Notes: generated from the sequence alone by a model not told the origin. A DNA stretch of 64,000 nucleotides from Polytrichum commune (GCA_950295325.1 OX485809.1:4710001-4774000); one strand, 5' to 3'; counted from the first letter of the stretch, positions 35,465-47,165 are shown. A program made the numbers and translations.

Positions 35465-36493
35465 TGTGGAGTGAGAGGAGTGTCATTATGTCGGGATGAT
35501 TATGTAATTGTGTGTGGTGGTAGTGGCAGGCTGCATGTATTGCTTTGCGGATGCTATGATATACTTTGAGGTGTGATTTCCAAATTTTTTGTTGCTTTCT
35601 TGGGAGGAATCCGCCTTGGATCTTGGCTCGGTTGGGGAGGAGGGGTGTGGATTGTGTCATGCATGTTTGCTCAACGCAACTGCTGAGAGAGTTTAAGATT
35701 TTTTGGAAGTTAATTTGGGCTTCTTCCCATTGTGGTTGAGTGAGTTGTTCTTGTTGTAATATGTCTATTGGATTTAATATGTCAAGATTTTTTTTATCTA
35801 GGAAGGTTGTTAGGAGGTTTTGGATATTTATAGGGGATATAGGATAGGTGATCCTAGGATTGGTGTTAGGTGTTGTGTTTGGTTTTTATAATTATAGTGT
35901 TTGGGGCTAATTGTAATTGTACCGGGTAATGGTCCGAATTTTGGTTAAGGTTAGTGATTGTGTGGCTTTGTAGGGAGGCGTGGTTTGGGAGGTTAGACTA
36001 AAATCCATCAATGTGGCTGGTCGCGGTGTAATTGTGTTCACCTTGCCTTGTGTATGTTTCGTGGTTATTAATCGTTTTAAGTCCTAGTCTTTGTGTGAAG
36101 TGAGCCCATTCATGGTCATGTAGGTTGGGAGGGGATGTTATTCCGTTTGATGATCGTCCTTTAAGGAGGATGTCTCGGTTGAAGTCACCTCCTAGTATGA
36201 TGTGGTGTGTTGAGTGATTTTGTACTAATGTTTGGATTTGGTTTTGGATTTCTTGTATTAGGTGTAGGTCTTGGGGGTGTGTAGGCATGTACATATTTAT
36301 GAGGAGTATGGGGGTGATTGGTTTATTTTTGATGGTGATGACTTGTAGGTATGGTGAGATTGTGCTCGGTGTGGGCATTTTGGTGATGTTTTCATTTGTG
36401 TGGATGGTTTTAGGTATCATAGTTAGGGTACCCCCTCTAGCCGGGTTGTCCCTAGAATATATGTTTTGGTTTGGTGTTGTGGTATTTGAGTTA
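35465..36493 (-). pseudogene. LINE ORF2, middle part: APE-endonuclease C-terminal half, broken
   Basis: In frame with 36420, the reading gives YSRDNPARGGTLTM, INMYMPTHPQDLHL, HHIILGGDFNRDIL and SHIDGF. A TAG at 36000-35998 follows, and then the same frame continues to QNSDHYPVQLQL, the catalytic His region. These are standard apurinic-endonuclease motifs of LINEs (GDFN; SDH). Frame changes occur near 36490 (in a TA-rich spot) and between about 35870 and 35660, after which PNRAKIQGGFLPRKQQKIW leads to the RT frame. Confidence 0.75.
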
Positions 36494-38470
36494 TTATATA
36501 TAATTTGGGAATTTTTTGTCTATATATGTTGTGGATTTTAGTTTTTGGAGTTTAGTTTCTTGGATGAGTATGATATGTGGGTCTTTATGTATTGTTCGTG
36601 CGAGTTCTTGGATTCCAGGTAAATTTGAACTGATATACCCTGTATTCCAGGTAATTATTTTTAATGTGGAAGTTTGGTGATTGTCCGTGTCTATGTTGGT
36701 GTTCGGGCTAAGGTTGGGGTGTATTATGTCATGTGTGGAGTGGTAACCATGTATGGTTTGTATACATTTGCTTAGCTCTAGTAGTATTTGTGGGGGTATA
36801 TGGGGTATTTCTTTTTGTAGGATAGGCATAGTTATGTTTTCCCCTTTGGCTATTTTTTCATTTATGTGTGTGTATGTTTGTGCTATGGTAGTAGGTGGTG
36901 TGTGGTGGTTGATGGTGTGTAAGTGTTGTGTGTGTAGGGAAGTGTATTCCGGGGATCTTTGTAGTCTTTTGAGTATGGTGAGGCATCGGGGGTCGATGTC
37001 TTCAACCATTTGTTGGTCGTATATTTGTGGTGTAGGTCCATATGTTATTATGAGGGCATAAATTTGGGAGTGTAGTGGGTGTTGTGAGAGTATTGGTTTG
37101 TGACGGTGTATGTTGGTTAGTTCTTGGTTAGGTGAGTCTTGTGTTAGGTGTGTTGAGAATAGGTTTTCTAGGTGGGTGTATGAGGGTTTAAGTGAGGTGG
37201 TATTAGGTATAAAGTAATGTTTTTGTCTTTGTGTATAGTCCCGGGGGAGATCTTTAGTTATATGTACGGGTGGTCCGGGGTTAGGATGTATGTCGCCGCT
37301 AAGGAGTATGAGTACTTGGAGGTCTATAATATATTTGGTTAGTTTGTATAAGGATGGGTGTTTGTTATGGATGTGTTGATGTTGGTGTGAGTTGTTCGTA
37401 TGAGCGGGGTTTATTTGATGGATATCGGTGGTGTATCTTGGTATTATTATTGTAATTATAATACTTAAGGGTATAGTTTTTCTTGTTTGGTGTGGGGGCT
37501 TTGGAGGTTTTTTGTGGTATATTGTATCTTTTTGGGTTGTGTTGTTAGTTTGGTGAGGTGTTTGTTGATAAGTAGTGTGTGTGTGTTGAGGGTGTGTCTA
37601 AGTTTGCCAAATGTTGAGCGTATGCTCTTTATTATAGCAATAATAGAAGAACCAATACATAAAGTTGGGTATGAAGAAAAGTCTTTGTCTTTGTGTGTAC
37701 ACTTGGGGGAGGTTTTTGGTAATGTATGAGATTGGTCCGGGGTTAGGTTGTATATCACCGCTAAGAAGTATTAGTGCGTGTAAGTCTCTAATGTATGTAG
37801 TTAGTTTGTGTATGGTTGGATGTTTGTAGTGTGGGTGTTTGGTTGTGTAAAATGTGATGTGTATGGTGGTATGGTGTATGCCTATATGTTTTGGGTATTG
37901 GAATTGTGGTTGTTGCGGGGGGTGAGGTGGTGTGGGTATTGGGGGGTCTATAGGGGTTGTGGTGATTTTGTGGTGTGGTATTAGGTTCCTTTTGTATGTG
38001 GATGTGACATATTTATTATGTGTGTGGCTAGATGGTTTGAGTGTGTGTGGGGTGTGCTTATAGGGTGTGGGTAGTGTTTGTGGGTTTATTATGGATTTAG
38101 GGTGTGTTTGGTTAGTGATGGGGAGGTGATTTAGCCCTAGTAGGATTATGATGTTGAGTATGAGTCTTTTTCTTGGACTATATTGGGAGTTGAGGTGAGA
38201 GTTCGGTGGTTTATTGTGGGGTGTCTTGTGTGTAGATTTGTGGGGTTTTAAGTGTTGGGGGTTAGTGTGGGTGTGTTTGGAGGGTTTGTAGTGTGGTATT
38301 AGTGTGGTTTTATGTTTTGTGGTATGTGGGTGAGATGAGATAATGTACATAAGACATAGACATCCTTGGGATATGAGCAATATTTTGAACTCTTTATTGT
38401 GGAAAAAGAACAATACATAATAAAGGAAGTGTGGGAGCCATTTATGATATTCTCTATGGGCACTAACCAT
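36494..38470 (-). pseudogene. LINE ORF2, N-terminal part: two 2A-like motifs and start of the endonuclease
   Basis: A single frame of 659 codons carries one internal TAG (37600-37598). The ATG at 38470 overlaps the ORF1 stop (ATGGTTAG). Two modules each carry a hydrophobic stretch (LILNIIILLGL; PLSIIITIIIP) and then LLSGDIQPNPGP (37759-37733 for the GDIQPNPGP part) or LLSGDIHPNPGP (37297-37271). The modules are 462 nt apart, so they are in frame. Downstream comes the endonuclease start LKIITWNTGY and IILIQETKL (the catalytic Glu). 2A-like NPGP sites at the N-terminus of ORF2 are known in other non-LTR elements, where they release the leader co-translationally. Confidence 0.78.
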
Positions 38471-41025
38471 TAAATGTATGGGGTCCTTGGTGGTATATTT
38501 GTGGGTTGTTTTGGAAGCCCGGGGGGGCTTGGAGTGGTAATGGAGCGGTGGCCGTGGGGAGTCCGTGTGGTGTTGGTGGCGGGGCGGTTCTATGCAAAAT
38601 TTCCGGGGCGGCGGTGGAGATACCGTGGATGATACCTTGCATGCGTATGTTGGATTGTTGGAATTCTTGGGCTATCGTCCCTAGGAGCATGTGGAGATTG
38701 GTGGTGTGGTTGGTGATGGTTGTTGTGATTGCCTCGTGTCGTCGGTCCGTATGTTGGTTTATTGTGGTGGTGAGTGAACCAAACTTTTCCTCTAGCTTCT
38801 CCTCAAACTCCTTCATGGTTTTTGTGAGATATTTTTCGGTGATGAGTGGGTTGGGGTTGGTGGCGTTACCCATGGCTTGAATCTTGTCCGCGATGGCTTC
38901 TCGTACGGGAGCTTGGGCGAGGCGGATCGCCGTCTTGTTGGGGTCCGATCCGTCGATGCTTCCGCGGTGCGGGATGAAGTCGATGCGGCGTCCAAGAATG
39001 TAGGTGGACTTGTGGATCCACTCCGTGTAGACGGCGGTGTTGAGACATTGTATATGACACCATCCCGCTTGTTTGGTGGAGTTGCCTTGGGTGGTGTTGC
39101 CAAAGCTAATGCCCACGATGTTGGCTTCTCCAAAAATTTGCTTGATGGCTTTGGTGATGGCGGCTTGAGATTCTCTTTGTGGGAGGTTGTTAGCAACGAG
39201 TGTCGTGCTAATGCGAAGCTCCGAGGGGTTGCCAACATTCCGGTCCCGGGTGATGCTCACTTGTAACTTTTTTGTTGTTGTAGACGAGTCCTTCCTTGAG
39301 TATGGTGTCTCTAGCCTCCTCCGTGGTAAGTGTGAGAAAAGCAAAGTTTTTATCTAGTTCTATCTAGTTCCGGTTTAGTAAGACCCATGAACTCATGTTG
39401 GTGGCCATTGTAGTAGCTTTCTTGGACTAAAGACTCAAAGATTGTGGATGCAAGCTCGTGGCGAAGGGTTTCGCCCTTAAGGTGTAGTCTAAGATTGCGG
39501 GCCTTAGTGACTAGTTCATACATTTTTTCTACTTTTCCTATGGTTTTCACACCGTCTTCCATTTCCAAGACAAATGCTCTATGACCTCTAAGGAGTGCCA
39601 TGCCATCTTGTGTTGGGTTGTGTAAATGTACCTTTATGAAACCCGCCCAATTCTTGGTGACGGCGTTGATCCCGATGTCGATTGGGTTGGAGTAGGTAGT
39701 GCCGAGGGAAATGTTCATTTGGCGGAGTCGTTCAAGGCATGCTCCCCGTACGTCTTGCCTACTCATGCTCTTGAAGCCGGAGTCGAAACGTATGGTGACA
39801 TGGAAACCTTCGGAAAGTCCGGTTGTAGGATCAACCCGCTCTAGTCTTGGGATTTGCGTGAAGTGGAGATGATTACAGGGACCGCATCCGGTCGCTCATT
39901 GGGGTAGCATATTTGTGGTACTCTCGGAAATGCACGTCTAAGGGTCTTGAATTCTATGACTTCCGTTGGGGGAGTCCCCATTGTCACGAATTCTTCATGG
40001 GTGCGGTGTTCATGAATGATTTCCGTACCTTTTTGTATAACGATGGCTTCATGTATTGAGAAGCCTAACCACATTTGCGACACGATGTCGATGCATGGGA
40101 TTGGCTCCTTCCTCCTTGTGTGTTGGGATGCGTGTGAGTCGGGGATGGTCGCTAGGCCTCCCGTTTCACCTCTCCTCCTCTTTGCACTATGGTTGTCGGA
40201 TGTGGTTACGTTCCTTGGGCTCTTGTGGGACGAGGTTGTGGGGGTCCCTTCGGCCAAGTTGATGGTGTCTAGTCGGAGTAGGGCGGCTTGGTTTGGGACG
40301 GCCGTGAAGTCGTCATTTGACATGGAAAGTTGAAGCGAGCTCCCTCCATGCTCGGGGGAGACGTCCACTAATTGCATGTCGATGTCGCTATCATGAAAGG
40401 TGAGGGTCTTCCCCTTCATAGGTGGTGGTTGGCTTACTTGGTGGCTATCTTTTTCCTCATCTTCGTCTTCACTGTAGTCAGTAATGAAGGCTCTCCTTCT
40501 CTCGCCGGTGCTGGTTCTGGTCCCTGGAGTCTTACCTTTACTACCCGTTGCTCTCCCCTCCCCGCCTCTGGTGAGCCTTCTGGTGGCCCCCGCTCCGGTG
40601 CCTACACCTTCTGGGTGGCCGTTTTCTGCCTCCCCGCTTGGCCGTCTGCCGGTCCTTTCGTCGTCGGTGGCTCTGTGTTGGCTCCCATCCCCGATACTTG
40701 TGTCGTTGGCGTTGTTCGGACGGTGCTCTTCCCCGGCTTCTTCTTCGCTCCGTTTGAGGCTGCTCCTGTGCTCGGCCTTGCGGCTGCTCCTGTTTGTTGT
40801 CCCCGAGCTCTTGGTGGTCTTGGTTCGGCTTTTGAGTGCTATCCCGAGGCTAGGGGCGTCTGTTGTGGGAGTCTTGTGAGAAGATAGCATGTTGCTATCT
40901 AGTGTGGGAGCCATATTGGATCTAGTGTGGGTGCTGAGGGATTGGTGAGAGTGTGAGAAGATGAGAGGGTGAGTGGTGATCTGTGGTATTTGAAGGTGTG
41001 AGTGTGGGCTCGGCAGTTCGTGCAT
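38463..41025 (-). pseudogene. LINE ORF1 (RRM-like RNA-binding protein), frameshifted
   Basis: The likely start is the ATG at 40914 (MAPTLDSNMLSSHK); an upstream ATG at 41025 is in frame. The N-terminal half is basic and Ser/Thr/Gly-rich (disordered), followed by MWLGFSIHEAIVIQ and the RRM-like NWAGFIKVHLHNPTQDG and WCHIQCLNTAVYTEWI blocks, then a coiled coil (TKTMKEFEEKLEEKFG). Frame breaks lie at about 39843, at a 10-bp tandem duplication (39351-39370, TATCTAGTTC twice), and at a 6-T run (39268-39273). Undoing the last two gives a continuous reading through FAFLTLTTEEARDTIL. ORF1 proteins bind element RNA. Confidence 0.75.
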
Positions 41026-41533
41026 TTGTGTGTCTGTGAGGTGGGTTTGTTGGTGGGGAGCTGATTTTGGGTGAGACTCTCTGCTGGTTTTGGTGGGTGT
41101 CTTTTTTTGTTTGGGGGAGTGGGTGGGAGTTTGTGTGTGGGGGGGGGGGTGTCTTTGGGGTGTTCAGAACTGTAGATCTTGGCGTTTTTTGTGTGGGGGG
41201 GTAGGTTAGTGGGGGATGAGTGTTTGGGGGGTAGCCAGGATCGGTGCCTTGGCGTTGTGTGTCGCTTTGTTGTTGTGGGTTGTATCTGTTTGTAGCGGGT
41301 GAGGGTGTGCTGGCTCTGGCGGGAGGAGGTGTCAGTGTGAGTGGTTCAGATCTGGTATGTCTTGGCGGGGATTCTCTGTGGGGAGGCGAGGAGCGGCGAT
41401 GCTTCGGTGGCGGAGGTAAGTTTTTAGAAAGTATGGTTTTGATTTTTTGGTGTTGTTTGGTATGAAGGTTGGGTTGATAATGACTGGTGTTTGTGCTAAC
41501 CTCTGTGTGTGTGTGCTTGTGGTGTGTGGGTGG
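40915..41533 (-). promoter_or_regulatory. LINE 5' UTR / internal promoter region
   Basis: About 620 bp lie between the 5' target duplication and the probable ORF1 ATG. The strand is CA-rich. Open frames here (for example 41536-40922) start inside the target duplication and are Pro/His/Thr-rich, so I treat them as non-coding. Confidence 0.45.
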
Positions 41534-41543
41534 CACGGATCAA
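41534..41543 (+). repeat. LINE target-site duplication, right copy
   Basis: CACGGATCAA borders the element's 5' end (minus strand starts CCACCCACACACC). The matching copy is at 30246-30255. Confidence 0.75.
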
Positions 41544-43790
41544 TCATTAACCTTAAGGTTTGTTTTAACTTTAAAGGCTCTTAGTGACATTGTCATTGAT
41601 ATTGATACGTGTAGCAACCATGTTATGTATATGTGGGCCTTGTTTCATTTCGGATTATTGGTTTGGGAAGGCCCATAAACATATAGAAATGAAACATCAA
41701 CAATGAATGAGAACAAAGGCAATGTATGGTCCAATATGACCCTAAACTACCAGATGATAGTTGAAATGTACCCAAGTCGAATGGAGTGTTCGGTGGTTCG
41801 ATGTCCCAACTGTGAAATCGTCTCTCCATTTGACACAAAACTAGCTAGATGGTCAAGCGCCTCTTGTGTTCCAAAGAACAAGAAGGAAAAAAATCAATGC
41901 CATAATCTAGAAGGGAGGGATAAAGCTAGAAGAATGAGGGTGGGGACTTATGAGGTCATGCTCACCTTTTTGAATAATCATGACCAGTGGAATTAGATTG
42001 AAGCATGCAATTGTCAATCCCAACCGTCCATGTAGTATTTCTTGTGCTAACTATCATTAATATCGTTTAACTTCCTTGGTTATTTCATTGATACTTTCAT
42101 GCCTAGGTCTTTAAAGGAAAACGTAGTCATAATTTGAACTCATTAGACACTATTTGAACACAATAAATAAGGGGGCAAGGGAGCAAGAGTATGAGAGGAA
42201 GGAAGAAAGAGGGTAGGATAGGAATGGCTTTCAGAATGAGGGAAGGCGAGACGGAATTAATGGATACGAGGGTATATCTCATTTCATCCAACATAAAAGA
42301 TCCAAAATAATGTGCACCATGATAGTATTTTTGTGAAGTTGATTTGACATCCAAATTAGCTTCATACACCTTGAATTAATCTAGTCAAAGTTATGTGAGA
42401 TGAATTGGCCACAATCTCACATGGGATCAAGTTTTTACATTGGATGCAATAATTCCCTCTCGTTATAAAGAAGAAGAAGAAAAGATATATTGATTTCAGT
42501 TTCAAATTTATGTGGTCATCTTTCCAACGGCATGCTCATGATGTGGCATCTCCTCATTGGTACATGCGATTAAGTTGCCTTCACGAGCACATTGCCCCAT
42601 GCAAATTACCTTAGATCAATACCAAATTATGAAACCCTATAACTTTGTTACTATATCCATATAGCAACCACCGTTTAAGAAATAAGCTACTCCATCTTGT
42701 TACTGTTATAATAATAAAAATTCAAAGTAATGTAAAATATTGACATATAAGTGTATAGAAGTGTCTTTCTTTATGTTTGGGGGTGGAAGGGGGGGGGGGG
42801 GGGTAACTCTTTGCAAGAAAGGGTTAATAATGCGAGGAACAGAAGGTAAATAACATAGTAAAAACGACGTTTGATATATGAGATAAAGTTGGAGTTGGTG
42901 TGGGACTTATGGTTAACACCTACCAAGACTACCAATAATCCTCACAATCAAAGTAACTGAAACTGAAGCAGTTGAGCCATTCATTTTGTTTGAGAGGACA
43001 GTGTTAGTACCTTTGTCCTTCCACCAATGTAATTAAAGGCATAAGTAAAGCACACAGGTGACAGGGTTTCTGAGCGTGGAAATTGTGTAAACGCAATTTA
43101 TTAACAAACTCTGAAAGACAGAAACAAAGAAAAAAGAAGAACGTCGGTGTTCGTGCACCTAAAGTAGAGGGTGCTAAAATCAACAGCCCACCTCGTTCTT
43201 ATGACGTTGAAATTTGATGATGCAATTGTGTTGTATAAGAAAGAGGAAAACAAAAGAAAAACAAAAAGACACGTCTCAGGCATTTAGGCATCAAATAGGT
43301 ACCTCACTTTGGTCTCAAGAGCACACATCGTGTCCGCATTGTAACTTGAGGAATAGGAAAAGGATTGATTGGCATAAAACAGTTAAAGAGGACCATGAAG
43401 CTCCTCTGGTTGCTCATCAAAGCATCTTGAATTCATTCAATGTTCGATGGTGTAATAGAAACTAATTGCTTATAGGAGCAATTTAGTGGTATTTGTTGGA
43501 ATTCTAAAGGGGCCAATTATAAGCACCCGGTTTTGGGCTTGGCCTTCTTGGAGTTGTAGCTTAGATTTGTCCTCTTGCTATTGAACTTATGTCGCTTTTG
43601 CTCCCCAAATACAAAAAACTACTTTGGACATAGCTGAGGTGAAGAACAAATTAAGACTCCTGATGGTGGATCATTTAAGGGCTGAGAATCAATGTCTTTT
43701 CCATGACTGGGTCTTACGTTAGTCTCATCACTCTCATCTACATAGCACATTCTCTCATCATTTAAAACATACATAAAAGATTGCAACAAC
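41544..43790. other. Mostly gene-less stretch
   Basis: Apart from the SINE at about 41745-41870, no supported gene is visible. A 15-base G tract lies at 42789-42803. The plus-strand frame 43214-43465 includes a CPHC but no recognisable domain. Confidence 0.35.
41745..41870 (+). mobile_element. SINE copy, family 2
   Basis: GGTGGTTCGATGTCCCAACT (box B-like) is followed by CTGTGAAATCGTCTCTCC and TTGACACAAAACTAGCTAG. The same order is found on the minus strand at 46976-47165 (GGCGGTTCGAATCCCGGCTG, CTGTGAAATCTCCTCTC). The homology between the two places supports a SINE family; the ends are approximate. Confidence 0.55.
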
Positions 43791-44178
43791 TACACCAAAT
43801 ATGATATTTGGTGTCACCAATTTTGATTGTCTTTCTCAATACTATTTGTAAACCGTGATGTAGTGTAACCAACACTAAATGTTAACCCAACATTATTTGT
43901 CATTCCTTCGTTTTTTTTGGGGGGGGGGGGGAGGGCATTATAGATTCATAGTGTTGCAATTACTGTCACTTATCAAGTGATATTTCATCCAATTTTCAAT
44001 CATCCATGACAATATTTCATCACAAGTTGCTGACAAGAGAAGGTAGGGTTTGGCTCAATGGATGAAGTCATCCATCAACCATGACAGTATTAGTTCACTT
44101 ATTCATAAGAAATGTCATTCCAAAAGTTACCATAGTGACATTAAATACCACATGACACTAAATACCATATTTAGTGTA
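43791..44178 (+). mobile_element. Short TIR element with TACACTAAATA-type ends, copy C
   Basis: The ends TACACCAAATATGATATTTG and CCATATTTAGTGTA are inverted. The interior aligns with copies A and B (TCACCAATTTT, ACATTATTTGTCATTCC, TTTTCAATCATCCATGAC). A 13-base G tract at 43919-43931 interrupts the match. Confidence 0.7.
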
Positions 44179-46975
44179 CTTGCTCACTTCACAAGTAAAG
44201 GAATGGTGGATTCCATGTGGTGTGGAAGACCACTTTTACTCCAAAATGTAAGGTATGTGGGTGTTATTTGGTTCCTTTTCATACTCTCCAACTTTTGCCA
44301 ATTAGATTTATGAAATGAAACATAAGTTGCATTAGCAAATCTACAATGAAGCATAGGTCGTCCCAATTATATTCATTATTGAGTATGGAGTAGTTAATAA
44401 AATTAGAAGACATAATCCAATCCATTTAACCATGCATCATTCTAATGTTTGTTCTTTGATGCTTATTGAATTGCACAATAATCAAATATAGGGGACTGAC
44501 TAAGAAAAGTGGCCAAATAGCACTTGCATCCCTTAGTAGTCATCAACTACAAATTGGGAGGGATTTTAGAAACAGAGTAAGTTGCAAACTTCTTAGGGTA
44601 AAGTTCCTTGGAGCAAACCTCTTCACCAAAATACCTTTTTTGACTTCATGGTCAAAGATGCGATCATTAAGGATTGATGAAGGCTTAAAGCCTAGCCCCC
44701 CCCCCCTTCCACACACAACACACGGATAAATAGTCCAAAATTGCGACATATGTTGATAAGGCCACCGGCGTGGTCAATGTTATCCATGAAATGAAGAGTT
44801 ATGATTGGATGATAGCTTAGATGTTACTTAGAAAAGCAACATACACATTCCCACCATGTCTCATGGAGACACCTTGAGAGCTTATGAGGGCATTGTAGGC
44901 ATACAAACATCCTTGCCACCCCCTTCCATGAAACTTGACCATTATGGTGCGAGGGAGTTCTCGCATACGAGTGTACCTTACACTCATCCAACATAAAAGC
45001 TTGATCCTCTATAGGTGTGTGACAAATTATCTCAAATGATTTGGACTAGACTAATTCGAGGACTTTATAGCGAATCCCTTACTACCTTCATGTCGCCTTT
45101 GATTGTGTTTTCCTTTTCCATCTCCTACATTCTCACATCTCCCACCCCATTGACGATGCTCAAGAATGGAGAAAAGTAATATCATTCCCCAAAATTTCAG
45201 GCCACCCTCTACACAAAGCATTAAACAGAGGAATTAGTCCCTCTGTTTGCATGTCTGCAATTTTCATGTGAACCTTTAAAAACTTGCGATTACTTCAGAG
45301 ACAAAGCTTCAAAGTACCACTGAAGATTAATGACTTCAACTTTCAGGGATTCAAGGCAAGGTTCGGGAGCTTTTTGAGCTCAACCATCTAAAATCCACCC
45401 CTTCACAACTTCTATCGGTTTTTTCAGGATTTGACTGGTTGTAAACTTGTTGCCATTAATTTGGACGGGTAATATTTTGTATTTGTTTTTCAAGTGCCAG
45501 CTCATTTCCTCTTCATTATAATGACAACCGGCCAAAAAGTTGGGCATTGATAAGTAAGTCGGTTTCCAATGTAGCAAAATTATATCTACAAACAATATAC
45601 ACCATTCAACAACAACGTCCAAAGAACCTATCAACATACAACAACTATAGGTAATGATATCAACATCCAACCACAATGATCCACAATTCATCACATAAAA
45701 GAAACAACAACAATGATCAACAATTTATCCATAGCAGGAGTTGGACCTGAAATAACCCCTCAACCGGTTGATGGCCATGGATTTACTCTTCTATCATACC
45801 TAGGTCTTAAAACCTCATATTATATTTGAGGCCACAACATGATAAAAGAATAACCTAACATACCATACTATATACAAAAATGAAATCCATCAACTATTAG
45901 AGTCAAAATCAACAATATTATCTTCACCTTCAAGAGGAAAACTCCCGGAAAGGTATCTCTGTGGATGTGAAAATAACCATCTAAACCTTGTAGAGTTCCT
46001 CCATAAAGCTATGGCTTCCATTAGTACGTTATCAAGATCACCACAAAGATCTTTCATTCCTTCACATTGGTGAAGGATGAACGACCTGTATGTTTGAAAT
46101 GGGGATCCTCTCACTAACCACATTGGAGTTAAAAACACCTGCTAGAACCCTACTTACCTTGATAGAAATTGGGATGCTTCTCTCAAACACCATCTTTACC
46201 TGCATTTCGGCTCGCCCACCAGCCATTCTCTCTGCCTTCAACCCTCGTTCTCCTCATCCAAAAGCATCCGAAACCCGGTTCATAACATTTCTCAAGAATA
46301 AACTCGTAAATTGAGTAGCATTTTGATGGTCGAGCCAGCCAAAGATTCAAAAGGACGAAGACAAACAAGAGTGGGCATAATAGAGGCAAAAGTCCAAGCT
46401 GTACATGTGCGAATGTGTATGACATCCGAAACAGGAGACACTGCACCAACCAACACAAAGCATGACGAATTAATTATTAGAATTAACTCACTAGAATTAA
46501 TTCCAATAATTAATTAATTACAGTAAGTACATTTTATAATCAATTAGGTTTACTTAATTTGGTAAGCATAGTTTCTGATTTATTTGGGATTAATGAATAT
46601 TAATGAAGATTAATTAGACTTAATTATATTTAATCACACTTGATTCATTTGAATGCGTATGAATACTTGTGAAAGTAGACGGCATTACCTAAAATATTAT
46701 AAAATACACATACTAAATCAACACACTAAATTTAAGTGTCATTTTAGAATGACAAAGACAATTTCAAATTGTGAGTCACAAAAATTATAACCTCAGTGCT
46801 AATGAGGGTTTTGTAATATTTCTGACTTCCAAGTTAATTACATGTTTTATTGACGGTTTCACTTTGATAATGAAACCCCAGTCAATTGATTATTTACTCA
46901 ATGGAAGTGAACATATATATTGGATTTTGGCCCTTGAAGGTGAAGTGCACTCAATATGGGATTTTATTTTATTTT
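44179..46975. other. Gene-less stretch
   Basis: It contains the repeat fragment at 45078-45165 and an 11-base C tract (44696-44706). The minus-strand frame 45380-45694 (ends QINGNKFTTSQILKKPIEVV) is the most protein-like piece, but I cannot identify it. Confidence 0.35.
45078..45165 (+). repeat. Dispersed repeat fragment (other copy 20363-20452)
   Basis: Near-identical to the 20363 copy over about 85 bp, in the same orientation. Confidence 0.75.
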
Positions 46976-47165
46976 ATATTTTATTTTGGAGACAGAAGGT
47001 CGACATGCCAGCGCCAAAGCACAAGAGGCAGTTCACCACCTCGCAAGTTTTCCGTCAAGTAGAGAGGAGATTTCACAGCCGGGATTCGAACCGCCAACCT
47101 CTTCCTTGAGATTTGGGTATCCCTCTACCATCACCCGGTAGTTTAAGGTCATCTCGGACCTAATA
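46976..47165 (-). mobile_element. SINE copy, family 2, antisense
   Basis: The minus strand carries GGTTCGAATCC, a perfect pol III box B, inside GGCGGTTCGAATCCCGGCTG. A box A-like GGGTGATGGTAGAGGG lies about 40 bp upstream of it. The body is shared with 41745-41870. Confidence 0.65.

Larger units (their letters stand above)
30256..41533 (-). mobile_element. Nearly complete non-LTR retrotransposon (LINE with APE endonuclease, RT and RNase H), 11.3 kb
   Basis: The direct repeat CACGGATCAA occurs at 30246-30255 and 41534-41543, exactly at both ends of the coding unit, and is read as the target-site duplication. In element orientation: a 5' UTR of about 620 bp, ORF1 (about 40914-38463), ORF2 starting at 38470 and ending at 30416, a short 3' UTR, and a pyrimidine tail (TTTTTTCTTTTTCTTTTCTTTTC) instead of poly(A). 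Several single-base frameshifts and two in-frame TAG codons break the ORFs, yet a 1,682-residue RT/RNase H frame is intact. Confidence 0.88.

Noticed and set aside
41244-41536. Long frames in the LINE 5' UTR (for example 41536-40922, minus)
   Set aside because: Low-complexity Pro/Thr/His translation starting in the target duplication; the better ORF1 start is the ATG at 40914.
45380-45694. Minus-strand frame ending QILKKPIEVVKGWILDG
   Set aside because: Somewhat protein-like, but no family recognised and no neighbouring exon found; left as unassigned.
46976-47165. Possible tRNA gene (perfect box B)
   Set aside because: No foldable cloverleaf or acceptor stem, and the body is shared with another dispersed copy, so it is a SINE.
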